Shown: positions 1 through 9,930 of the stretch, one piece after another | How the letters are laid out: each line of letters starts with the position of its first letter | Numbering within the stretch: the stretch's first letter is position 1 | NCBI GenBank assembly: GCA_001770955.1 | Contig: MESL01000035.1 | Location: forward strand, 184,468 to 248,467 | Direction: 5' to 3' | DNA: 64,000 bases | DNA from: Burkholderiales bacterium RIFCSPLOWO2_12_FULL_65_40 | GTDB taxonomy: Bacteria; Pseudomonadota; Gammaproteobacteria; Burkholderiales; Burkholderiaceae_C | The notes under the pieces: generated by a model | Told to the model about the DNA's origin: nothing | The model's database searches: none | Seen by the model: the letters and a program-made list of their open reading frames with translations, nothing else | Position numbers and translations under genes: made by a program

Positions 1-192
1 GGCCGCAGGGGCCGCCGTGGCGGCGGCTTCGGGGGCCGGTGCAGCAGCGGCATCTGTGGCTGCGGCAGCGGCGGGTTCGGCCGGGGCCGTCACGGCGGCG
101 GGTTCGGTGGCAGCCGGTGCCTGGGCCAGGGCGAGCGGGCCGGTGGCCAGCAGACCCAGCCCCAGCAGGAGGGAGGCAAGCAGTTTTTTCAT
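1..192 (-). CDS. amt: Ammonium transporter Amt, N-terminal fragment (runs off the window)
   Basis: Only the first 64 codons lie in the window. They encode a Lys-Lys start, a hydrophobic signal sequence (residues 4-23, ending ALA-QA) and then a long Ala/Pro-rich stretch. Such cleavable, Ala-rich leaders precede the 11-helix ammonium channel domain in betaproteobacterial Amt proteins. No channel-domain residues are visible, so the assignment rests mainly on the gene directly upstream, glnK, which is classically paired with amt. GlnK would block this channel when nitrogen is plentiful. The gene lies 32 bases after glnK on the same strand and is probably co-transcribed from the sigma-54 promoter at 1379-1394. 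Confidence 0.75.
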   Translation of the reverse strand, partial: MKKLLASLLLGLGLLATGPLALAQAPAATEPAAVTAPAEPAAAAATDAAAAPAPEAAATAAPAA

Positions 193-224
193 GGCAGTTT
201 CTCGCGTTCTGTGGAAGGGGTGGC

Positions 225-1338
<1,114 letters not shown>

Positions 1339-1378
1339 GGTTCCTCCAGTCAGAAAAAAACAAGGGATGCACCCTCTA

Positions 1379-1394
1379 AGCACGGACCGTGCCA
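1379..1394 (-). promoter_or_regulatory. Sigma-54 (-24/-12) promoter of torF-glnK-amt
   Basis: On the minus strand the sequence reads TGGCACGGTCCGTGCT. It has the GG and GC pairs 12 bases apart and a near-perfect TGGCACG -24 box. It lies about 40 bases upstream of the porin start. RpoN promoters control glnK-amt in many proteobacteria. Confidence 0.75.
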
Positions 1395-1471
1395 CGCATG
1401 TTCAATGCACCAGCGCAAGGGCCAGCGGGCCATTCGCCGCTACATTTCACGGGGCGTGGGGGGTCTTGCAA

Positions 1472-1488
1472 TGCACCGGACTGGTGCG
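1472..1488 (-). promoter_or_regulatory. Probable NtrC binding site
   Basis: TGCACC-GGACT-GGTGCG differs by one base from the NtrC consensus TGCACC-N5-GGTGCA. It lies roughly 110 bases upstream of the predicted sigma-54 start site, a usual enhancer distance. A half-site (TGCACC at 1403-1408) lies closer to the promoter. Confidence 0.65.
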
Positions 1489-1549
1489 CGCCCCCGGGCC
1501 CGGGCTGGCGCAGCCCGCACACCGCACTTGTCTGGGGAGAAACACGCTC

Positions 1550-3094
1550 ATGAGTCTTGCTTTGGTGCAAAGCCGCGCCCTGCTGGGGTTGCAGGCGCCC
1601 CCGGTCACCGTTGAAGTGCACCTGGCCAACGGCTTGCCCAGCTTCACGCTGGTGGGCTTGGCCGACGTGGAGGTGAAAGAGGCACGCGAGCGCGTGCGCT
1701 CGGCGCTGCAGAACGCGGGGCTGGAGTTTCCGCACAACAAGCGCATCACCGTCAACCTGGCCCCGGCCGACCTGCCCAAGGACTCGGGGCGGTTCGATCT
1801 GCCGATCGCGCTGGGCATCCTGGCGGCCAGCGGCCAGATCGATGCGGCCCGCCTGACCGGGTTTGAATTTGCGGGGGAGCTTTCGCTCTCGGGCGAGTTG
1901 CGCCCGGTGCGCGGCGCGCTGGCCACCAGCCTGGCACTGCGCGCGCTGCCCCAGGGCGTGCGCCTGGTGCTGCCGCCGGGCAGCGCCGAAGAGGCCGCGC
2001 TGGTGCCCGATGCCCAGGTCTGGCGTGCACGGCATTTGCTGGATGTGGTGCAGCAGTTTCTGCCACCCGGCACGGCTGCGGATGGCCAGGCCCCCGTGGC
2101 GGACGATGGGGGCTGGGCGCGCATGCAGGCCACTCCCTTGCAGCCGGGCAACGTGCATGCCGACCTGGCCGACGTGAAGGGCCAGGCCGCCGCCAAACGC
2201 GCGCTGGAGATCGCCGCCGCCGGGGGGCACAGTCTGCTCTTGATGGGGCCGCCGGGTTCGGGCAAGTCGATGCTGGCGCAGCGCTTTGCCGGGGTGCTGC
2301 CCGACATGACGGTGGACGAAGCCCTGGAAAGCGCCGCCGTCGCCAGTCTGGCGGGGCGTTTTGCGCTGGAGCGCTGGGCCGTCCGCCCCACCTGCAGTCC
2401 GCACCATACGGCGAGTGCGGTGGCGCTGGTGGGCGGAGGCTCGCCACCACGCCCGGGCGAAATCTCGCTGGCGCACCACGGGGTGTTGTTTCTGGACGAA
2501 CTGCCCGAGTTTCCCCGCGCTGCCCTCGAAGCGCTGCGCGAGCCGCTGGAGACGGGCCACATCACCATTGCCCGCGCGGCCCAGCGCGCCGAGTTTCCGG
2601 CACGCTTCCAGATGATTGCCGCCATGAACCCCTGCCCCTGCGGCTACCGGGGTGCCCCCCAGCGCGCCTGCCGCTGCACGCCCGACCAGGTGGCGCGCTA
2701 CCAGGCCAAACTCAGCGGCCCGCTCCTCGACCGCATCGACCTGCATGTCGAGGTGCCCGCCCTGGCGCCGCAGGAACTGCTGAGCGCGCCTGCAGGCGAA
2801 TCCACTGCGGCGATCCGGGCGCGCGTGGCGCAGGCCCGCCAGCGGGCCACGGAGCGCCAGGGCCAGCCCAATCAGGCCCTGCAGGGCCAGGCCATCGACG
2901 CCCATGTGCTGCTCGAACCGGCGGCCGCACAGTTCTTGCAGACGGCTGCCGCGCGGCTGGGCTGGTCGGCCCGTGCCACCCACCGTGCCCTGAAGGTGGC
3001 ACGCACCATCGCCGATCTGGCGGGCGCGCAGCACACCCAGGTGGCGCATGTCGCCGAGGCCATGCAGTACCGCCGGTCGCTGCACGGCGGATAG
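1550..3094 (+). CDS. comM: YifB/ComM-family Mg-chelatase-like AAA+ ATPase
   Basis: A 514-residue protein of the YifB/ComM family, hexameric helicases that promote branch migration during natural transformation. The N-terminal Lon-like domain (about 1-170) is followed by an AAA+ core with Walker A GPPGSGKSM (about 233), Walker B VLFLDELPEF (about 312), the Cys-rich PCPCGY...CRC segment (about 361-375) and a C-terminal Mg-chelatase domain. The start at 1550 gives the normal family length. Near residue 280 the usual RPFRxPHH motif reads RPTCSPHH, an unusual change. It is divergent from the torF operon and followed by an unrelated DUF3617 gene. Confidence 0.93.
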   Translation: MSLALVQSRALLGLQAPPVTVEVHLANGLPSFTLVGLADVEVKEARERVRSALQNAGLEFPHNKRITVNLAPADLPKDSGRFDLPIALGILAASGQIDAARLTGFEFAGELSLSGELRPVRGALATSLALRALPQGVRLVLPPGSAEEAALVPDAQVWRARHLLDVVQQFLPPGTAADGQAPVADDGGWARMQATPLQPGNVHADLADVKGQAAAKRALEIAAAGGHSLLLMGPPGSGKSMLAQRFAGVLPDMTVDEALESAAVASLAGRFALERWAVRPTCSPHHTASAVALVGGGSPPRPGEISLAHHGVLFLDELPEFPRAALEALREPLETGHITIARAAQRAEFPARFQMIAAMNPCPCGYRGAPQRACRCTPDQVARYQAKLSGPLLDRIDLHVEVPALAPQELLSAPAGESTAAIRARVAQARQRATERQGQPNQALQGQAIDAHVLLEPAAAQFLQTAAARLGWSARATHRALKVARTIADLAGAQHTQVAHVAEAMQYRRSLHGG

Positions 3095-3186
3095 TGTTCC
3101 TTTGGGCGCTGCCATTGGGTACAGTGGCGCTGTCCGGTCGCCCCCCATGCCCGGTACGGGGCTCGGCTTACAGGAAAGGCAACACC

Positions 3187-3753
3187 ATGCAGATTTCGCG
3201 TTTGATCGTCTCCACCGCTGCACTGGCCCTGCTGGCCGGCATGGCGGGGGGTGCCAGTGCCCAGCAGAAAATGCGCCCGGGCCTATGGGAGCACAGCGTC
3301 AACATGAAGAGCCAGAGCGGCCAGATGGAGGCCGCCATGGCCGAGATGCAGAAGTCCCTGGCCAGCATGCCGCCCGAACAGCGCAAGCAGATGGAACAGA
3401 TGATGGCCCAGCAGGGCGTGGGCATGGGGCCCAAGGGCCAGACCGTGAAGGTTTGCATCACGAAGGAGCAGGCGGACCTGGACAACATTCCGCAGCAGGA
3501 AGGCTGCACGCAGAAGGTGCAGCGTGTGGACGCCAGCACCATGAAAGTGGCCTTCAGCTGCAAGGGCGGCCAGGGCCAGCCGCCGTCGAGTGGCGAGGGC
3601 ACGATCACCATGCAGGGGCCCACGGCCTACACCGGCCAGTTCCGCTTCAAGACCCAGAACCAGGGCAAGCCCGAGCAGATCGACATGGCGCAGTCCGGCA
3701 AATGGCTGTCGGAGAACTGTGGCGCCATCAAGCCCATGCCGATGGGACGCTGA
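3187..3753 (+). CDS. DUF3617 family exported protein
   Basis: A 188-residue exported protein: signal peptide of about 25 residues (cleavage near ASA-Q) and then the DUF3617 pattern beginning RPGLWE, with a Met/Gln-rich middle and conserved cysteines (VCIT, GCTQ, FSCKG, ENCG) that could form disulfides in the periplasm. The start at 3187 follows AGGAAAGG; an upstream in-frame ATG (3094) would bury the signal peptide. No function is established for the family. It is followed at one base by the small monooxygenase-fold gene, suggesting co-transcription. Confidence 0.85.
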   Translation: MQISRLIVSTAALALLAGMAGGASAQQKMRPGLWEHSVNMKSQSGQMEAAMAEMQKSLASMPPEQRKQMEQMMAQQGVGMGPKGQTVKVCITKEQADLDNIPQQEGCTQKVQRVDASTMKVAFSCKGGQGQPPSSGEGTITMQGPTAYTGQFRFKTQNQGKPEQIDMAQSGKWLSENCGAIKPMPMGR

Positions 3754-3754
3754 A

Positions 3755-4069
3755 ATGGAATTTGCCAACACCCCCGCGCCGCCTTATTACGCGGTGATCT
3801 TCACCAACCTGCGCACCGAGGGCGACCAGGGCTATGGCGCGATGGCCGAGCGCATGGTGGAACTTGCGGCGCAGCAGCCGGGTTTTCTGGGTGTGGAGTC
3901 GGTGCGCGACGGCCTGGGCATCACGGTGTCGTACTGGGCCGATCTGGAGTCCATCGCCGCCTGGAAGGCGAATGCCGAGCATCTGCAGGCCCAGCGCCTG
4001 GGCCACGAGAAGTGGTACGCGGGCTTCAAGACGCGTATTGCGCGCGTGGAGCGCGACTACGGCATGTAG
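3755..4069 (+). CDS. Antibiotic biosynthesis monooxygenase (ABM) fold protein
   Basis: A 104-residue dimeric alpha+beta barrel type protein. Seen: YYAVIFTNLRTEGD (first strand), then QPGFLGVESVRDGLGITVSYWADLE and an AHE/HEKWY-like end, which match small ABM-domain proteins of the YgiN/DUF4188 kind. The start codon lies one base after the DUF3617 stop. Such proteins often act on quinones or aromatic compounds, but no substrate can be read from the sequence. Confidence 0.8.
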   Translation: MEFANTPAPPYYAVIFTNLRTEGDQGYGAMAERMVELAAQQPGFLGVESVRDGLGITVSYWADLESIAAWKANAEHLQAQRLGHEKWYAGFKTRIARVERDYGM

Positions 4070-4074
4070 CCCCT

Positions 4075-4800
4075 CTATTCCAGCGTGAGCGCGGCCAACG
4101 CGGCCAGCGGCGCGGTTTCGGCGCGCAGCACGCGGGTGCCCAGGGTCACGGGCGCGAAGCCGTGCGCCAGCGCCCGTTCTTCTTCGCCGGTGCTCAGGCC
4201 GCCCTCGGGGCCGGAGAGAAACGTCAGCGCGCCGCCGCCAGGTGCTGCCGCGCGCAGCGGCCGGGTGCCCGGGCGCAGCGACAGCAGCAGGCGCGTGCTG
4301 TCGTGGGGCGGCAGGCGCAGCCAGTCTGCCAGGCTGGTGGCCGGGTGGATCAACGGTACGCGGTTGCGCCCGCACTGCTCGCAGGCGGCCACGGCCACGG
4401 CCTGCCAGTGGGCAAGCTTCTTGTCAGCGCGCTCGCCCTTCAATTTGAGCACGCTGCGCTCGGCCAGCAGCGGCGTGATGCTCGCCACCCCCAGTTCGGT
4501 GGCTTTTTCCACCAGCCAGTCCATGCGTTCGTTGGCGGTGATGCCCGCCAGCAGGTGCACGGCGCGCGGCGCCTCGCGCTCGACGGCGTGGAGGGCCCCG
4601 ACCAGCACGCGCACCGTGCTGCGGCCCATGTGGGTGATGGCGGCGTCGAACTCGCCGCCGGGGCCATCCGCACCGCCGTGGAACAGCGTGATGGCTTCGC
4701 CCGGCTGCATGCGCAGCACCTGCACATGGCGCGCGGCACCGGGGGGCAGTTCGATCTCCAGGCCGGGAGCCAGGTCAGCGGGGCAGTGAAAGCGCGGCAT
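4075..4800 (-). CDS. rsmE: 16S rRNA (uracil-1498-N3)-methyltransferase RsmE
   Basis: A 241-residue SPOUT methyltransferase that methylates U1498 of 16S rRNA with SAM. The N-terminal PUA-like domain begins MPRFHCP and is followed by HVQVLRMQPGE. The C-terminal trefoil knot shows the family signature FLSGPEGGLSTGEEE and ends LGTRVLRAETAPLAAL, which together form the SAM pocket. Length is normal. It converges with the ABM gene across five bases and is preceded by a copy of the dispersed palindromic repeat. Confidence 0.95.
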   Translation of the reverse strand: MPRFHCPADLAPGLEIELPPGAARHVQVLRMQPGEAITLFHGGADGPGGEFDAAITHMGRSTVRVLVGALHAVEREAPRAVHLLAGITANERMDWLVEKATELGVASITPLLAERSVLKLKGERADKKLAHWQAVAVAACEQCGRNRVPLIHPATSLADWLRLPPHDSTRLLLSLRPGTRPLRAAAPGGGALTFLSGPEGGLSTGEEERALAHGFAPVTLGTRVLRAETAPLAALAALTLE

Positions 4801-4810
4801 TCAGTCCTAT

Positions 4811-4864
4811 ATCAATAGCTGCTAGCGCTTATAGGGTAAGCGCTGGAGGCCAATTCTGCTTAAA
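4811..4864. repeat. Dispersed palindromic repeat, copy 1 (intergenic)
   Basis: Contains AGCTGCTAGCGCTT, a short loop and AAGCGCTGGAGGCC. It lies between rsmE and amgK. It belongs to the family that recurs at 21792, 23611, 27111, 30367 and 50184, and within coding sequence at 44655, 45291, 45738, 49148 and 56057. Confidence 0.85.
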
Positions 4865-4878
4865 GATTTTGTGTGTGT

Positions 4879-6006
4879 TCACACACGCCCAAAGGCATAG
4901 CCCATGGCGACTTCGGTGCCCTCGATCTGGTCGATGAGCTTGCGCAGCGGTCCCAGCTCGCGGTAGCGGTCGGTGGTGGTGCGGATGTAGTGCAGAAAGC
5001 GCGGCGTGTCCTGCAGGTACCTGGGCTTGCCGTCGCGCAGTGTCAGGCGGGCAAAGATGCCGGCCACCTTCAGGTGGCGCTGCAGGCCCATCCATTCGAC
5101 GCTGCGGTAGAACTCGCCAAAGTCCGCGCCCCAGCCGCTGGCGCTGCTGGCGCCCACCAGGCCGGCCTTGCGCGCCTTTTCCCAGTAACGCACGGTAATG
5201 TCGATGACGAAGTTTTCGTCCCAGCTGATGAAGGCGTCGCGCAGCAGGCTGGCGATGTCGTAGGTGATGGGGCCGTAGACCGCATCCTGAAAGTCGAGCA
5301 CGCCCAGCGGGCCGCCGGGCGTGGTGGGCACCATCAGGTTGCGGGTCATGAAGTCGCGGTGCACGAACACGCTGGGCGCGGCCAGGTTGTGCGCCACGAT
5401 ACGGTTGAAGGCGTGGTCCAGCACGGCTTGCTGCGCGGCGTCCAGCGTGGTGCCGCGGTGCCGTGCGATGTACCAGTCCGGGAACAGCGCCAGCTCGCGC
5501 CGCAGCAGGGCCTCGTCATACGGCGGCAGCACGCCGGGGCGCGACGCCAGTTGCCACTGCAGCAGGGCGTCGGTGGCCTGCTGGTACCAGGCGAAGGCGT
5601 CCTGGGGGCGCTCGGGGTCGAGCGCTTCAATCAGCGTCTGCGCGCCCAGGTCGGACAGCAGCATGAAGCCCTGCGCCTCGTCCCAGGCCAGGATCTGCGG
5701 CACGTTCAGCCCGGCCGCCTGCATCAGCGACTGCACCTGCACGAAAGGGCGGCAGTCTTCCTTGTCGGGCGGCGCGTCCATCACGATGCAGCTCTGGCCC
5801 GGCGTGGAGGTGTCCACACGCAGGTAGCGGCGAAAGCTGGCGTCGGCGGACGCAGGGCGCAGGCTGGTGCTGTGCAGGCCGTGCGCGGCGGCCAGGGGGG
5901 CCAGCCAGGCGTCGAACGCGGCGTGGCGCCGGGCATCGGGCCAGACAACGGCCGCCGACGCAGGGGTGGAAGAAGGGGCGGGAGCGGGGGAAGTGGGGTG
6001 GCTCAT
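4879..6006 (-). CDS. amgK: N-acetylmuramate/N-acetylglucosamine kinase AmgK (aminoglycoside phosphotransferase fold)
   Basis: A 375-residue kinase of the APH fold. The catalytic loop reads VHRDFMTRNLM (about residue 213) and the metal-binding segment GVLDFQDAVYGP (about 238). AmgK phosphorylates N-acetylmuramic acid at the anomeric position in the peptidoglycan recycling shortcut that bypasses de novo MurNAc synthesis. The gene is divergent from lptD, the same arrangement as in pseudomonads, which supports this identification; the usual partner murU is not next to it here. The start at 6006 (MSHPTS) is the first plausible one; the frame stays open further upstream but over lptD upstream sequence. 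Confidence 0.85.
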   Translation of the reverse strand: MSHPTSPAPAPSSTPASAAVVWPDARRHAAFDAWLAPLAAAHGLHSTSLRPASADASFRRYLRVDTSTPGQSCIVMDAPPDKEDCRPFVQVQSLMQAAGLNVPQILAWDEAQGFMLLSDLGAQTLIEALDPERPQDAFAWYQQATDALLQWQLASRPGVLPPYDEALLRRELALFPDWYIARHRGTTLDAAQQAVLDHAFNRIVAHNLAAPSVFVHRDFMTRNLMVPTTPGGPLGVLDFQDAVYGPITYDIASLLRDAFISWDENFVIDITVRYWEKARKAGLVGASSASGWGADFGEFYRSVEWMGLQRHLKVAGIFARLTLRDGKPRYLQDTPRFLHYIRTTTDRYRELGPLRKLIDQIEGTEVAMGYAFGRV

Positions 6007-6178
6007 GGATAATCGGATTCTACAAACCCGGCCCGTCTGGCGCGGGTGGCTGGCGGGTGCTCTCTGGGCACCCGGCGCGGCCTGTTGCCATGGACCGATG
6101 ACCCCCTTGCCTGATCTGCACCGTCCCTCTTTCCTGCCGTATGCACCGCACCGTGCTGCGCATGGCATGGCTGCGCCG

Positions 6179-8530
6179 ATGAAGCCGCTGCGCATGGCCG
6201 TGGTCCAGTGGGCGGTCGGCATGCTGTGCGGGGGGCCGCTGGCGGCTCTGGCGCAGCCCGACGCCTGGGAGGCGCCCACGCCGTTGCGGCCGTCCCCGAT
6301 GCTGGGCGAAACCATCCCCGAGGCCGTGCGCTCGCAGCTCCCGGTGTTCGTCTTTGGCGAACGCATCACCGGCCAGCCCGATGTGCGCGCCGAGATCGAA
6401 GGCAACGCCGAATTGCGCCGGGGCGACACCGTGATCCGTGCCGAGCGCATGGAGTACACCGTGCCCGACGACATGGCCCGCGCTTCGGGGCAGGTGCGCA
6501 TCCACCGCGCCGGCAACGTGTACGAGGGCGCGGCACTGGAGTTGCGCGTGAATGCCTTCGAGGGCTTCTTCACCGATGCGCGCTACCGGTTTTTGCGCAA
6601 TGGCGCGCATGGTGACGCCGTGCGCGTGGATTTCATCGACCGCGACCGCGCCGATGTGCACCACGCCACCTACACGACCTGCACGCGCGAGGAAGGCGCG
6701 GCCTGGCGGCCGGACTGGGTGCTGCGGGCCGACCGCATCCACCTGGACCAGGCCGAAGAGGTCGGCTCGGCCGAGAACGCGGTGCTGGAGTTCAAGGGCG
6801 TGCCGCTGCTGCCCATTCCGTACATCAGCTTTCCGCTGTCGGACAAGCGCAAGTCGGGCCTTCTGCCGCCCACCGTGGGCCTGGACAGCGTCAACGGTTT
6901 TGAATACGCGCAGCCCTATTACTGGAATATCGCGCCCAACCGCGACGCCACGCTGCAAGCGGCCATCATGGCCAAGCGCGGCCTGCAGCTGGGGGGCGAG
7001 TTCCGCTACCTGGAGCCCACCTACCAGGGCCAGCTGCGCGCCGATGTCCTGCCAAGCGACCGCCTGCGCGACCGCACGCGCTGGAGCTATGGCCTGCAGC
7101 ACAGCGGCGTGATCGGCTCGCCCCTGGGCGGGCTGGGGGTGAACCTCAACATCCAGCGCGTGAGCGACGACAACTACTGGCGCGATTTCGCCCGCGGCTC
7201 GCAGCAGCTGGCGCAGCTGGCGCAGCGCCTGCTGCCAGGCGATGCCCAGCTGTCCTGGGCCGAGGGCGATATGTCGATGCGTTTGCGCACCCTGAAATGG
7301 CAGACCCTGCAGGACGTGACGGCGCCCATCGTGCCGCCTTACGACCGTCTGCCGCAATGGCAATGGCGGTATGCACCCACCCAGCTGGGCGGCGGCTTCG
7401 ATGCCAGCGTGGAGCTGGATGCGACGCGTTTCCAGGCGGACCGCAGCCGCACCGGCCAGCCCAATGCCCAGCGCAGCTATGCGCTGGCGCAGATCAGCCG
7501 GCCGTTTCTGGCGCCCCAGGGCTTCATCACCCCGCGCGTGCAATTGCACGCCAGCCACTACCAGTTCGACAGCGTGCTGGCCAACGGCGCGCGTTCGTTC
7601 AACCGCGCGTTGCCTACTGTCAGCCTCGACAGCGGCCTGTTCTTCGAGCGCGACACGCAGTATTTCGGCCGCGCCTTCCTGCAAACGCTGGAGCCGCGCG
7701 CCTTCTACACCTACACGCCCTACCGCGACCAGCGCCTGCTGCCGGTGTACGACACTGCCGCGAACGATTTCAACTTCGCCACCATCTACACCGAAAACGC
7801 TTTTGGTGGTCAGGATCGCATCGCCGACAACAACCTGCTGACGCTGGGTGCGACCACCCGGCTGCTCGACCCCGCCACCGGGGCCGAGGCCGCGCGCTTT
7901 GGTGTGGCGCAGCGGCTGCGCTTTTCCGACCAGAACGTCACTTTGCCTGGGGCCCCGGCCGTGAGTGAGCGCCTGTCCGACGTGATGCTGGGCGCGGCCG
8001 TGAATTGGACGCCGCAATGGGGCATGGATTCCACGGTGCAGTTCAACCAGAAGACCGGACGCTCGATCCGCTCGACCATCGGCGCGCGCTACCAGCCTGG
8101 CGATTACCGGGTGGTCAGCGCCGCCTACCGCCTGCAACGCGGCACCAGCGAACAGGTCGATGTAGGCTGGCAGTGGCCGCTGAACAGCCTCTGGGGAGAT
8201 GCGGGGACAGGCAGCAAGCCGAGCGGGTCGCAAGGGCGCTGGTACAGCGTCGGGCGCCTGAACTACAGCCTGCAGGACCGCAAACTGGTGGATACCGTGG
8301 TGGGGTTCGAGTACGACAGCTGCTGCTGGATCGGCCGGGTGGTGCTCGAACGCCTGCAGAACAGCCAGACCACGTCCAACACGCGCCTGCTGTTCCAGAT
8401 CGAATTCGTCGGTTTCTCGCGCCTGAGCCTGGGCTCGAACCCGCTGTCCAGCCTCAAGCAGAATATCCCCGGCTACCGCTACCTGCGCGATCAGGTCAGC
8501 ACCCCCAGCCGTTTCAGCAACTACGACTAA
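6179..8530 (+). CDS. lptD: LPS-assembly protein LptD
   Basis: A 783-residue outer-membrane protein that inserts lipopolysaccharide into the outer leaflet together with LptE. A signal peptide (residues 1 to about 25, ending ALAQ) is followed by an OstA/LptA-like beta-jellyroll (IEGNAELRRGDTVIRAERMEY) and a large beta-barrel. Cysteines in TTCTREE and in the typical YDSCCWIG near the C-terminus would form the interdomain disulfides. In-frame ATGs at 6098 and 6167 are alternatives; 6179 was chosen because it begins a normal signal peptide. It forms an operon with surA, the chaperone needed for LptD folding. Confidence 0.93.
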   Translation: MKPLRMAVVQWAVGMLCGGPLAALAQPDAWEAPTPLRPSPMLGETIPEAVRSQLPVFVFGERITGQPDVRAEIEGNAELRRGDTVIRAERMEYTVPDDMARASGQVRIHRAGNVYEGAALELRVNAFEGFFTDARYRFLRNGAHGDAVRVDFIDRDRADVHHATYTTCTREEGAAWRPDWVLRADRIHLDQAEEVGSAENAVLEFKGVPLLPIPYISFPLSDKRKSGLLPPTVGLDSVNGFEYAQPYYWNIAPNRDATLQAAIMAKRGLQLGGEFRYLEPTYQGQLRADVLPSDRLRDRTRWSYGLQHSGVIGSPLGGLGVNLNIQRVSDDNYWRDFARGSQQLAQLAQRLLPGDAQLSWAEGDMSMRLRTLKWQTLQDVTAPIVPPYDRLPQWQWRYAPTQLGGGFDASVELDATRFQADRSRTGQPNAQRSYALAQISRPFLAPQGFITPRVQLHASHYQFDSVLANGARSFNRALPTVSLDSGLFFERDTQYFGRAFLQTLEPRAFYTYTPYRDQRLLPVYDTAANDFNFATIYTENAFGGQDRIADNNLLTLGATTRLLDPATGAEAARFGVAQRLRFSDQNVTLPGAPAVSERLSDVMLGAAVNWTPQWGMDSTVQFNQKTGRSIRSTIGARYQPGDYRVVSAAYRLQRGTSEQVDVGWQWPLNSLWGDAGTGSKPSGSQGRWYSVGRLNYSLQDRKLVDTVVGFEYDSCCWIGRVVLERLQNSQTTSNTRLLFQIEFVGFSRLSLGSNPLSSLKQNIPGYRYLRDQVSTPSRFSNYD

Positions 8531-8546
8531 CGCACACCGACAGACC

Positions 8547-9923
8547 ATGAATCCACGTGCTATTGCCATCGGCCTTGTCTGCCTGGCCTCTTTTGTGTCG
8601 CAGGGCGCGGTTGCGCAAGGGGTGCGTCTGCCCGGGGCGTCAGGCATGGGGGGCGTGCGCCTTCCCGCACCCGGCACCGAGGCACCGGCAGGCCCCAGAC
8701 AGGCCGACTTTATTGTCGCCGTCGTCAATTCCGAGCCCGTGACCAACAGCGAGGTGCGCACCCGCATGGGCCGCCTGCAGCGCCAGGTGGCCCGCCAGGG
8801 CGGTGCCCAGCCGCCTCTGGAATTGCTGGCGCGCGAGGCACTGGAGCAGCTCATCCAGGAGCTGGCCCTGGTGCAACTGGCCCGCGAGAGCGGCATCGTT
8901 GTCGATGATCTGGCAGTGGATCAGGCGGTGCAGAGCGTGGCGCGACAGAACGAGGTGTCCGCCGACGAGGTGTACCGGCGTCTGGCGGCCGATGGCGTTG
9001 CGCGCGATACGTTCCGCCAGGAACTGCGCCGCCAGCTCATGCAGCAGCGCCTGCGCGAGCGCGAAGTGGATGCCCGGGTGCGCGTGAGCGAACCGGAGAT
9101 CGATCAGTTCCTGCGGGAGCAGGCGAACGGGGCAGGGGCGCTCCCGACCGAGATCCAGCTGGGCCATGTGCTGGTGTCGGTGCCCGAGGGTGCCAGCCCC
9201 ACCCAGGTGGCCACCGCCCAGGCCCGCGCCCAGGCTGTGGCCGACAAGGCCCGTGCGGGCAGTGATTTCGGGGCGCTGGCACGCGAATTTTCCGAAGCGC
9301 CCGAAGCGTCTGCCGGCGGTCTGATGGGGCTGCGACCGGCTGACCGCTACCCGGACCTGTTTGTCGAGGCTACCAAGGCGTTGCCGGTGGGCGGTGTCGC
9401 CGGACCGGTCCGTTCGGGTGCGGGTTTCCACGTGCTCAAAGTGGTGGACAAGACCCGGGCGGGAATGCCGACCACCGTGACGCAAAGCCATGCGCGCCAC
9501 ATTCTGCTGCGCACCAGCGCCCAGCTGACGGAGACGGCCGCCGCCGAAAGGCTCGCCGATTACCGCCGCCGTGTGCTGGCAGGGCAGGCCGATTTTGCTG
9601 CGCTGGCGCGCGAGCACTCACAGGATGCCAGCGCCAAACAGGGGGGCGACCTGGGCTGGTCGAACCCGGGCAGCTATGTGCCGGAGTTCGAGGAAACCAT
9701 GAATGCGCTCAACACCGGCGACATCAGCCAGCCGCTGGTGTCGCGCTTTGGCGTGCACCTGATCCAGCTCATCGAGCGGCGCGAGATCCGGCTGACACCG
9801 CGCGAGCAGCGCGAGATGGTGCGCCAGGTCGTGCGCCAGAGGAAGATCGAAGAAGCGTATGCCACCTGGGTGCAGGAAGTTCGGGGCCGCGCCTACGTCG
9901 AGCTTCGCGACCCCCCGCAATAA
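8547..9923 (+). CDS. surA: Periplasmic peptidyl-prolyl isomerase/chaperone SurA
   Basis: A 458-residue periplasmic chaperone for outer-membrane proteins. It has a signal peptide (residues 1-23), a SurA N-terminal helical domain ([16 protein letters not shown] onward) and two parvulin domains at about 200-300 and 312-410; the second contains HARHILLR and the GGDLGW motif. It starts 16 bases after lptD and is followed seven bases later by rsmA. In many proteobacteria pdxA lies between surA and rsmA; it is absent here. Confidence 0.95.
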   Translation: MNPRAIAIGLVCLASFVSQGAVAQGVRLPGASGMGGVRLPAPGTEAPAGPRQADFIVAVVNSEPVTNSEVRTRMGRLQRQVARQGGAQPPLELLAREALEQLIQELALVQLARESGIVVDDLAVDQAVQSVARQNEVSADEVYRRLAADGVARDTFRQELRRQLMQQRLREREVDARVRVSEPEIDQFLREQANGAGALPTEIQLGHVLVSVPEGASPTQVATAQARAQAVADKARAGSDFGALAREFSEAPEASAGGLMGLRPADRYPDLFVEATKALPVGGVAGPVRSGAGFHVLKVVDKTRAGMPTTVTQSHARHILLRTSAQLTETAAAERLADYRRRVLAGQADFAALAREHSQDASAKQGGDLGWSNPGSYVPEFEETMNALNTGDISQPLVSRFGVHLIQLIERREIRLTPREQREMVRQVVRQRKIEEAYATWVQEVRGRAYVELRDPPQ

Positions 9924-9930
9924 CGGCCGC

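Noticed and set aside
6020..8896. 958-codon open frame on the minus strand
   Set aside because: Antisense to lptD and the start of surA; low-complexity His/Arg/Gln-rich product typical of GC-rich shadow frames.
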